In this document: piece by piece, positions 21,981 to 34,161 of the stretch
Layout: each line of letters begins with the position of its first letter
Position numbering within the stretch: position 1 is the stretch's first letter
Origin: Bactericera cockerelli
Lineage: Eukaryota > Arthropoda > Insecta > Hemiptera > Triozidae
DNA length: 64,000 bases
Direction: 5' to 3'
Assembly: GCA_024516035.1 (NCBI GenBank)
Contig: CM044962.1
Span: 7,784,659-7,848,658 of the forward strand
Notes under the pieces: model-generated
The model's input: only the letters and a program-made list of their open reading frames with translations
What the model was told of the DNA's origin: nothing
The model's database searches: none
Translations under genes and position numbers: made by a program

Positions 21981-24457
21981 AATGTGAGATTGGTGTTTTT
22001 TTACACAAACTAACGGGGATAAGCCTATTTTTGTTTAAAAAATAAAAAACAAAAAAAAAGCACCCCTCTCCCCTTGTTATGCACATTCTTGCAGTGCTTG
22101 TACAGCAGGTTGGTCGAGAGCGCAATGTACGAACAGAACGCGCACTCGGGAAACTGCATGGCGTCGCTGCGCACGTTGTGAACGCGCCTCAAGTGGTACA
22201 TGTAGAGGTTGCGCTTCGACAGCTTGATGCCGCAGTACTCGCACATGCGCACATCGAACCTTAGTGTGAGTAGAAGGCAATTCCATTATTGGCTACATTA
22301 TAGGCACATAATAAAAAATAGGGTCCTAATTTTCATATTTGTTCAATCCTTTATTATATATTACTAGCCGTTTGCCCGTGCTTTGCAACGGGACTAAATT
22401 TCAAATTTACTAAGGCATGGCCGTACTGCTGGACAGTAATGCCTTTTTGAACTTTTTATAATTTTTCTGGACAAAGCGAATATGGGTTTGGGGGGGTCAA
22501 TTCTGAGACATTTTTCGCTATCTCTTACCGTTTTGGCTAAACAACTCCGGACAAACAAACAGACAAACATAGGTAGGTAGGTAGTCCTTTTTTCTGTTTT
22601 ATATATAGAGATTTATCATAAGTTAAAACTTGGAACCCATACTGTCTATATTTCTATGTGTCTACTTGTATGCTGTCTATGTATTATTTCATAAATAAAG
22701 ATGCCGAATACTTACAAATTACAATTACAAATTACCTCTCTCCGTGCACGCGTGTCATGTGCACGCGCCACGCGTGGTAGGTGGCGAGGGGCGGGTCCAC
22801 CAGGTCGGGGCCGCAGTATTTGCACTCGAAGCTGCGGCCGTCCGACTTGAGTGCGGCCGGATCACCCGAGCCTGGACGACGACGATGGAGAAAAGAGAAA
22901 GATTAAAAGACAATTTCTTTTAATTCATTGTAATTTAACTCTGATATAAAAGAAAATCCGAAATTTTGCACTAAAAAGTCAAAAAATGAGGTCCACCACT
23001 TGCCGATACAGAATTTTTTGTAGAATTTAGAAATAATATTCTACCATATAAAACATATTTGAAGAAAATCAGTTAAGCGGTTTTGGAGATACAAGTGATT
23101 TAGTATAAAATCTCAAAATTGGCATGTGTGCGTGTACAATGTGAAACAATCACGAGGAAGTATTGCGTCCGTAATTGGCAGTGGTTTTTTGTATACATTT
23201 TGGCTGGGTGGGGAATATAAACAGGGAGTAGACCAGCAGTGGCTTGGTTCCAGGGGGCCCTGGTCAATTATTAGCCTTGTAAAGACAGTGGTAGAAGTGC
23301 TGAGTCATTCCTCCACTGTCTGGCTACCATCGTTCACGATGACGCCACCCTATCTATGATAATGATATATTGTCAGGTTGATTTTTCCTTGTTCTCTGTT
23401 ATTTGTTGATTGTTTTGTATATAAAAATAAAGTGTAAAAAATAAAATTAATTTAAAGTTTGGATGGCAGAGATTGCCTAAGCGTCGATGGCGCGTTGAAT
23501 GCACCGGTTCTCGTAGGATCACCGAAGTTCAGCAACGTCCAGCGAGGTGAAGACTTGTGATCCTGGCATTCCAGTCCAACCCAGGCTGGGTGAGAATGAT
23601 GTGGGTAGCACGTATGTGAGTTTCCTACGAATGGAGGGTAACACCCCCGTTGGGATATGACCATTTCTGTGTGAAAAGTCTACTCCGACCGGGCGGGGAT
23701 CGAACTCAGGATCTCTGGACTACGGGCAGTAGTCACAACCGTTACGCCTCGGAGGCTGGCGGACCCTGTATTTTTTTTTATTTTATCATCTACATCCATT
23801 TAGTTTATCCTTTCGGCTCAACATAAATGGACAATGACTGATTTTAGGGTAGGTCTGTTATAGTCAGTGGTCAGTATGGTTCATTGGTAATTGGAGTTGG
23901 GGTCTGTTATTTGGTTCTGTATGAATAAATAAAAAAGCTCACCTTTAGGAGAGATTTGCAGCGGCACGGTAACGAGGCTACCATTGTCCCCTGCGACGAC
24001 GCGGCCAGCAGTCCCGACCACCGGCCTCTTCTTGGCCGCTCGGCCGCCGCCGGGCACCACACACTTGGTCTTGTTGTTCATGATGTAGTTGATGATCTGG
24101 TTGTCCGAGTTGACGACCTTGAGCTTGAAGTTGCGATTCCCGTGCACCAGGTCCGGGTACTTGAGAAGCACCTGCGGGCGTCAAAGGGTTAAAGTTTTAG
24201 AAGAAACCTTTTGACATTTTCATGTCTTTGCTCTGGCACATAACCAAAATTATGTAACGAAATTATGTAACGAAATTATGTGACGAAATTATGTAACGAA
24301 ATATTAAATTGACATTTTCATGTCTTTGCTCTGGCACATAACCAAAATTATGTAACGAAATTATGTGACGAAATTATGTAACGAAATTATGTAACGAAAT
24401 ATTAAATTATAAATGAAAATGTCCCAATGGTTGCAGACTCGTATGCAAGCGTTTTTC

Positions 24458-24527
<70 letters not shown>

Positions 24528-24822
24528 TTTCTCTTTCTCTTTCTCTTTCTCTTTCTCTTTCTCTTTCTCTTTCTCTTTCTCTCTCTCTCTTTCTTTTTAA
24601 TATCATTAAAAATCGGTTTTTTTTTTGGTCGGGTTCTACGAAAAACACCTAACCTGAAAAACACGGAAAACGTTAGTTCCAAAGGATTCGTCAAGATAGC
24701 GCCAATAGAGTTTTGCTTTAAACTCTACTGGCGCTATTTTGACGAATCCATTGGAACTAACGTTTTTCGTGTTTTTCAGGTGTTTTTTTAGGTTAGGTGT
24801 TTTTCGTAGAACCCGACCTTAA

Positions 24823-24860
<38 letters not shown>

Positions 24861-27800
24861 TATGCAACATTACATATAATAAAGGAATTAAATGTAACAA
24901 TACTAGCATAAATATACATATAGGTTTTGTAAATCGATACAATAGGACAATAATTTTCATAAAACTAATAGGTGTAGGAGACTGTTTACAACGGTTATGT
25001 GCAAAAACTATGGTAATGCTTACTGGAGAAGATGTGCAAGAAGAATGTCGTGCTGATCAACTTTGTGCGGGAATAAAAAGTGGTATTGAAGGCGCTATTC
25101 ATGGTATTTCTTCTATCTTCCATGAAGATGAAACTGATGGCCTTCTCTTAGTGGATGCAAAAAATGCCTTCAACGTCTTGAGTCGTCCTTTAGCTCTTTG
25201 GAACGCGCGAATACTTTGGCCTAGATGTGCTCGTTTCCTTTTCAATGCTTATCAAGGATATTCATTAATTATGTTCCGAAATAGTAATGAAAGTATTCTA
25301 AGCTGTGAAGGTACAAGTCAAGGAGATCCGTTAGCAATGCTGTTCTATGCTGTTGGAATTTTACCTTTGATTCGAAAACTGAAATCAGAAAATTACACAC
25401 AGAACTGGTATGCTGACGATTCTTCTTGTATGGGAAAGCTTCTGGAAATAAGGAAATGGTTTGACTGTTTGATTTCTGAAGGTCCCTTCTATGGTTACTA
25501 CCCTGAGCCTGCAAAATGTTTTTTAATTGTGAAACCGGAAATTCAATCCCAAGCAATACATGTATTTGAAGACCTCAATGTTCAAGTTGTTCTCTCACAT
25601 CGTTTCCTGGGAAGTGTCATTGGTCCTGATGATAAAAAGAAGGAATATATACGAGAAAAAGTGTCGCAGTGGTTATCATGTGTGCGTCATTTAGCAAAAG
25701 CTGCTAAACAAGATCCTCAATCTGCACTTGCAGTTTTAACAAAATCTTTGCAATTTGAGTGGTCCTTTGTTCAACGAGTCGTTGATGGATGCAATGATGA
25801 ATATATACCATTGAAAGATCTTTTGCGCTCTTGCTTTTTACCTGCACTGTTTGGGCGAGAAACAAATGATCTTGAACAAAACATTATTCATCTTCCAGCA
25901 CGCCTTGGTGGATTAGGAATTACTGATCCAGTAGAAACTGCTGAGTCATCATTTCAAACATCAGTATCTTGCAATTCAATACTTATACATGCTATCAAAA
26001 CTGGCTCACCTCTTGACCTGCAAGAGCACAACAAGTGGGTTAAAAAAAAATTAAATGATCAAAAAGCTTGCAAGAAACAACTAAGCGAAGAAAAAAGTAA
26101 AACACTGATATCTCAACTACCACCAAAAGAGAAAAGAAAACTAGAAAGAATAACAAATAATAATTGTTCCCAATGGTTAACTGTGATACCAACATCAAAT
26201 GATCACTTTGATTTATCCCCAACACAATTCCGGGATGCTTTGGCTATGCGGTATGGTCATGAACTACAAGGGTTACCAACGAACTGTGATGGATGTGGGC
26301 AAGAAATGAACCTAAATCATGCATTAGATTGTAAAAAAAGGTGGACTTGTAAAATATGGCCATGATTATCTGCGTGATGAGTGCGCTGCACTAGCTGGAC
26401 TTGCACATAATGGTGTATGTGTTGAACCAGTTGTCCGAGAGGCAAGTCAAAACGGAGGCGCCTTAATAGCTGACATCAAGGTCAATAATATCTGGGAATC
26501 TGGAAAGGCTGCGTTTTTTGATAATCGCGTAATTAACGCTGACGCACCTTCCTACGAATCCCAGGATTGGACTACAACAGCAAGGTCTCATGCATCCGAA
26601 AAACACAGAAAGTATGACAAGGCAGTAGAAGATATTCGAGGATCTTTTTCTCCTCTGATTTGTTCAGTAGATGGAGCACTTCACTCAGAATTTAAAATGT
26701 TCATCCAAAGACTAGCTTCGACCCTTTCAGATAAATGGAATAAAAACTTGAGTCAAGTAATGGGCTGGATGAAGATAAAGATTGAGTTGGCAATAGTGAG
26801 ATCTGTTTCACTTAGATTAAGAGGAAGCAGATACAAGGCGAGAAGTTTTAACATGGAAGATGGAGCAGGGGTGCCTTACCATGAAGTATAAAAAAAAAAA
26901 AAAAAACTTAAACCATAGCAAACCTTTTCAAAGATGTTTTAATTATTGTTGAAAATAAATAAATAAATAAATGTTTGTTACTTTAAAAAAAAAAATAGAT
27001 TGATAAATTCTATGTACCTATTTAAAATGTATTAACAGATATTTCATTTTTGAATTAGGCTCTGCTATTGAGGGTTCAGAAAATCTGTGAAATCGTTGTA
27101 GTTTAACGAAAAATCAGGTTTTATGTCCAAGTTATTGAATGTCTTCATGGACGATGTGATGGGGGATTTTGGTGAAATATTGTTTTGTATGTCAAAGAAT
27201 AAGTTTCTTTGTCTCAGGCCTGGTCGAGGAACTTTGAAGGAGATCTTTGAAAGAATTTGTGGTGCGTCAATGTTATTATTTATTATTTTGTAAAGAAATT
27301 TCATTTTTTCTAGTTCTCTTCGATCTTCCAGCTTAAGCAGGTCAAGGTTTTCAATAAGAAGCGAGTAAGAGATTTGCTCTGGATATGTCGGATAAAAATT
27401 ATTTACTTTTTTGAATAGATATCTAGCAAATTTAGCTTGTATATTTTCGATTGTTTTTGAATGATTTTTTTGACTAGGAGACCATATCAGTGAGGCGTAT
27501 TCAACTTTTGATCGAACTAAAGATAAATACAGAACTCGAATAGCATCAATATCATCGATTTGTTTGCAATATCGAATAATCATACCCAAGTTTCTGTAAG
27601 CCGTGGTTGCAATTTGTTCTATATGTGGTATGAAGGAGAAGTTTGATTGGTATAACACACCAAGGTCTTTGAAAGATTTTGTAGTTTCCACGGGTTGATT
27701 ATTTATGGTGTATGTGCTTGCGATGCGTTTTTCTTTAGTACTATAAGAAATTTGTTTACACTTAAGTGGATGGAAATTTAATCCAATTGTTGTTAGCCAA

Positions 27801-30800
27801 TCAGATACAGCATCTATGTCACGTTGAAGAAGGTAGCAGTCTTCAGGCGAGTTAATAGCTTTGTAAATTTTGAAGTCGTCAGCATAAAGGCTGTAGTGAG
27901 AATATTTAATATGATTTCTAATATCGTCATAAGTCATTATAAATAAAAGGCTAGATATTTTTGACCCCTGAGCTACTCCAGAGTTAGGTGTGATTGTAAC
28001 TTCTCCGATTTTTAGTTTGCGGTCTCTTAGGTATGATGTGAAGAAAGATAAAGATGGTCTGGAAAAACCTAGAGTATTCATTTTTCTGAGTATGGCATCA
28101 TGATTAAGTCGGTCAAATGCTTTTTCAACGTCGGTATATAGTACGTCGATTTGTTTACGTTCAATATTTTCAGCTATAAAGTGAGAAAACTCTACCAAGT
28201 TTGTAACAGTAGAACGTGCTTTAATGAACGCGTGTTGATGAATGCTTACATGATTGAATATGAAAACTGATAAGGTATCATAAATTATTCCTTCGAAGAT
28301 TTTAGCGAAAGCATTAATATTTGAAATAGGACGCTGGTCCTCTATATTATCGGAACTTTTTTTAGGAATAGGAGTGACGACAGCTTCTTTTAGTTTGGAT
28401 GGAAAGACAGATTTATCTAATGAGCGGTTAAAAAGAATCATAAGAGGTCGTACGAATCCATTTGGAATTTTTTTGATAAACCCGGGTAGAATCTTAGTTT
28501 TAGAAGTTTATTTTGAGGATGCGAAAGGGTTAATTTTAGAAGAAACCTTTTTTAATCTTAATTTTAGAAGTTTATTTTGGGGATGCGAAAGGGTTAATTT
28601 TGGAAGCAGCTTTTTTATCTTAAATTTAGAAGTTTTTTTTTTTTTGAAGGCGTGAAAGGGTTCATTTTAGAAGAAGATTTTTTCTTCTTCTTAATTTGGA
28701 ATTTTTTTGGAGGTGTGGTAGAGTTAATTTTAAAACCTCTCAGATCCTACTCAAGTGCCCAGCACTTGCACTCACAAGACTCCAAACTCTTGGATATCCA
28801 GGGCAAGAGATGGAAACAATTCACTAGGAACCCATAAAACAACTGCTAAACTTCTTAAGGGTAGCAGATGTTTTCGAAAGTGAAGAGTGAGCGAAATGGG
28901 GTGCAATAGTTCTAAATAATGGACGCAGCACATAGGAATTTCTTCTTTTTTTTTTTGGAAAAGACCCCCAGGAATAATGTAATGTAACTTCAGTCACTGA
29001 AGTTAAGCAACGTCCTGTGAGGCTAGAACTTGGATGGGTGACCATTCAAATTTGAAGCCTCGTGATGCTGGCTATTCCCGCTAGGTGAGGTTAATTAGAG
29101 TTCGTTGTTTGTGTGCCTATTAACATATTGTGTATGTGGCTATTAACACAGCCACATACACAATGAACAATAATTTTGTTCATATTAATCTGTCCCGGTA
29201 GATCAGTGGTAAAAACGGCACTCTGTGAATCCAGGGGTTCCAGAGGTCGCGGGTTTGAAACCCAGCCGGGACATGAGAAGTTATTCTCCCATTTGGGATT
29301 TTTACCACATAATAATACGTCTTGGGCTCACTGCTGGAATAATGGGACTTAACAGTCCTAATCGGGCAGTATAAATAAGGCTATATTATTATTATTATAT
29401 TAATTTCCTCTTTAATCTTACCTCCTCGATAATCTTGGCGTGGTTGGGGTCGATGCTGGCCAGATCCTTGGGTCTGTTGAGAGAGACATGGATGTTACCG
29501 TTCTCACTCAGGCTGGGAGGAGGTGCGAGGGTAGGGCTCTGGGAATCAGCAAAAATGAGAACAGGTAAGAAAACGAAAACACAAGCTGGGTGAGGTTGAC
29601 AAAAGGGTTGGGTGGAAGAGATTGCTATAGGCAATAACCCCGCCCCTCACTTAGGATATCTGTATATATTTTTAATATATACATACAATTATACATGTAA
29701 ATTACTTCCGAGAAATTTCTAATATTAGAAATCGGAAGTATTGTGTTCGTTTTTTTACATGTACCCCTATATATTATTTTTTATTAGTTTTTTTATTTGT
29801 ATTTTTCTCTCCTTCAGTTTCCTATTTAATTGTGTCTTTGTACCACACGTGTATTGTATTTAGTGTAAAAATAAAACCATCCATCATATCTACGAAATAA
29901 AAAAGGCTGTGAAACACTCATCTTTTAATAAAACGAAACTTCCGATTTCTAATATTAGAAATTTCTCGGAAGGCACAATCGCTCAAAGATTCCTTGATGT
30001 CTTGAAACTTTTCAACCAAGAAAACACCATTGACAAGGAAGTTGCCTCATAGCAGTTAAATACACTATTCAAATAATTCGTCAAACTAAAGAATAGCAAG
30101 AATGTAAAAAAACAACAGTCTAAAATAACATCCTCAAACTATGTAAAAAAGAAAAAAAAAAGATTGTGTTGAGTATACCGTGCCCACAGGCAACACATCA
30201 TTGGGTGTACGGTTGTTTAAGATATATTAAACTAGCGGGCTGTCGCCCGCTTTGCGGGCCGAGGCATGGCCGTTAAAGCAAAAAAGCCTTTTTCGCCAAT
30301 GGCAGGTGTTGTAGTGGGAATTTCGAAAAATCCCGTCTTATTGCACATCTAGACTATAAGACAAAGCTACCTACCAAATTTCAGCTTCCTAGGACTTACG
30401 GTTTGGGCTGTAGAGCGATGATCAGTCAGTGGTCAGTGGTCAGTGAGTGTCTTTGACATTTATATATTAAGATTTATATGTATTTTAACTTCTTCTTTAA
30501 ATTTCAATCCTATCGGAGGTTGGAAACCATCATGTCTATCTGATGCTTGTTCTTGTCTGCATTGAAAAGTGTTCTATTGTCACATTGGAACCAGTCTTTA
30601 AGATTTTCCATCCAACTCGTTCTAGGTCTTCCTCTACCTTTTTTCCCACATATCTTCCCCTGCAAGACAAGATAGAGTAGCGCATATCTTTCTCCCCTCA
30701 TCATGTGTCTAAAATACTGTAATTTTTTGGATTTTATACTTTTCATGACTTCTTGTTCTTTGCACATTCTTCTTAATACTTCTCGAGTTGTAACTTTGTC

Positions 30801-33800
30801 GACCCATGGTATATTAAATATTCGACGATAGCACCACATTTCAAAGGCTTGCATTTTTGTAATTCTAAAAAAAATGAAGTAAATTACTAAATATATTTCA
30901 AACCATTACTTCTGTTCACTATTACATCTATTGCAGGTTGTCTATATGATCCATGCCACTGACATGTGGTAGAGTACCAAGAATGCAGGCTCCATTGCCA
31001 CGTTGAATCCCTATGGATATTCTCTGCAGCAAGAATTCTTAGCACTTTGAGTGCCAGTGGCACGGATCAAATTATCACCCACAACATTTAAGAACTTTTT
31101 AGTTTCGACGGACATGGTTAACTTATAGAAAAAACAAAAAAAGTCCTCCCATCACCTGCTCCTCCAGCTCCTGCTTGATGGTGATAATCTTGGTCGTGAT
31201 CATGTTCGTATCGTCCGAATCCGTCGTGTGAACGGACCCTGGATCCTCCTCGGTCGTGGCGAGCGCGGAGCTCTGCTCTCTCGGTATCGTGTGAGCGGGG
31301 CCTTCGTCAGCAGCGGGCGTTGAGAAGCGGACTGACTTTTTGCGTGCAGAATCCAGCTTGTCTGGGGAGGGGGTGAAGAAGTGAGTAGATGATCAGTAGA
31401 GTTTTAGGTGAAGAAGTGAGTAGATGATCAGTAGAGTTTTAGGTGAAGAAGAGAGTAGATGATCAGTAGAGTTTTAGGTGAAGAAGTGAGTAGATGATCA
31501 GTAGAGTTTTAGGTGAAGAAGTGAGTAGATGATCAGTAGAGTTTTAGGTGAAGAAGTGAGTAGATGATCAGTAGAGTTTTAGGTGAAGAAGTGAGTAGAT
31601 GATCAGTAGAGTTTTAGGTGAAGAAGTGAGTAGATGATCAGTAGAGTTTGGGTAAGAGTTGGGTGGAAGAGATTGCCATAGGCAATAACCCGCCCTTTGG
31701 TTAGGACATAATATGTATATATATTTTTTTTTCTTGTTTATATTATTAATATTGTCAATTTTTATATTTTTAATTTTTACCATTATTTGTCTGTATATTG
31801 TATGTTCAACTAATTAAGTTTCTAAATAAATAAATAAAAAAAGTTTAAGCTTCTCAGGATAATAGTATAATGTTTTTTTTATGTCACAATTTAAGTGGGT
31901 AGCGCAGAATCATAGGACTTTACCACTTTAATATACAGGATCCAAAAAAAAAAAAATACAAATAGGGTGGTTCCATTTAAGACCCCCCCCCCCCCCCCCC
32001 CCCCCAGGGGCCGCCCCTGGTGATGATAAAAAATCAAAACCTAGTAGAAAAGGTTTCCCCCTCGATATAATGTACAATTGTTTTAGTTTTTCTCAAAATG
32101 TAAATCCATTCTCTAGATATTTCGAGTGGCTCCTTTTTTTTTGGCGGACTCTGTATAATATCTTGTACTACTTTTTGCCTATAATTCCGCCACTGGTCGC
32201 TGTTGCACATCAAAGCAGCTACTCTTATTGTATGAGTGGACCCTGAACATTCAAGTACAGAGCAGAAAAAACTTAATTCTGACCGAGTTTTTCCGTTTCC
32301 GGAATGGCCTGGCTGTAAATGTAAAGTTCCCTGAAGGAAGTGATGCGAGAGCGATTTGTCTTATTAAAATATTTACTCCGAGATGTCACCTGTTTTGAGG
32401 ATGGGTTTGGGCGTGGTGGTCCTGACAGGGGCGGGACTCGCGGGCGTCTCCTCGTCCGACAGAAGTGCGGCCTCGTCCTCCACCACTGATTTGATGAGCG
32501 GGGGCGGGGTCAGCCTCAGCTTCTTGCGCTCCGCCACTGATTCGGGCACCGACTCCGTCACGCGCTTCAGAATCTGAGACGAAAACATTTTTCTTTATTT
32601 ATTATTAATTCTAAATTTGTCTGTCCCGGTAGCTCGGTGGTAAAGGCGGCATTCTGTGAATCCAGAGGTTCCAGAGGTCGTGGGTTCGAAACCCAGCCGG
32701 GACATGACAAGTTATCCTCCCTTTTGGGATTTTTACCACATAATAATATGTGTTGGGCTTACTGCTGGAATAATGGGACTTTAATAGTCCTAATCGGGCA
32801 GTATAAATAAGGCGATAATATTATTAATATATTATTATAAATATTGTACAGTCGAATCTCGCTAGGGGCAAGGACTTCAAATCTTTTAGAACTCTCTTTA
32901 ACCCATGAGTGGTGCGAAAAAAAGTTAAAAGACTGGTGTGGTGTAGAAAAATAATCTAACATATTTATTTTTCCATACTGCCTAATTAGGACTCATGAGT
33001 CCCATTTTTCCAGCAGTAAGCCAAGAAGACCCAAATGGGAGGATAATTTATCTTATCCAGGCAGGATTTTGAACCCGCAACCTCTGAATTACCAGTCAGA
33101 CGCCTTGACCACTGAGCTACCGGGACAGACTTCATAGCCAGTAATAAATACTTTATAGACAATAATAAAAACAGGAAGTAGACCAGCAGTCTAGCTGGGG
33201 GACTATAAACATTGAGTAGACCAGCAGTCTGGTTGGGGGACTATAAACAGGGAGTAGACCAGCATTGGCTTGGTTCTGGGGGCCATTGGATGAATAATAG
33301 ATAATGTATAGCCCAACACCAGCATTATGCTGAAAGGGCTATAATAACTTTCATATTTTCATTCCATTTCATTTGTATATATTTATGTATATGTATTATA
33401 TTGTTACCTCAAATTGTATTTTGAATAAATATAGAAAGTACACAACCACCTGTATCAAAGAACATAAAAAGAAGAAAAAGAAAAAAGAAGAGAGAAAAAA
33501 TGTATACTGTGTCGTTTAGGTAAGTGCCCATGTGGCACCACTTGTAAAGTATTTTTAATAAATATTTTTACGTTCTCTCTCTCTCTCTCTCTCCCTCTCT
33601 CTCTCTTGAAAAAAAAATAGCTGGAGCAATTTTTTTTTTTTTAAGATGAGTGTTTCACAGCCGTTTTTCTTTCATAGTCATGAAACAGGAGCTACTGTAG
33701 ACGTTTGTGGTCTGTGGCCTGCTCATCCTGTAGTGTGCCTCCCCTCTGATGGGCGAAAAGTGACACAATACTTCCCAATTATGTGCTAGGTCAACATGAG

Positions 33801-34090
33801 CGCACCGGTAGGTATCCCATACAAACAATTGTAACCAAATTAATAATACAATTTTTTGTCGGCACGGGGGATCGAACCCGGGACCTTCCGCATGGCAAGC
33901 GAGTGCTTAACCACTGAGCTAATCGCGGGCTATATTAGCTCAAATCCGTCTCACCCGCTCGTCCGGCTTCACGATGCTCTCCGACTCGTAGGACAAGGGG
34001 TTGTCAAAGTTGGGCACGTAAAAGTCTCTCTCTCCCTCTCCCTCTATCTCTCCTTCTATCCCTCTCTCTCTCTCTATCTCTCTCTCTCTA

Positions 34091-34161
<71 letters not shown>

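Noticed and set aside
24407..24694. Arg/Glu-repeat and Ser/Leu-repeat open frames; also at 33856-34355
   Set aside because: Translations of CT/GA microsatellites.
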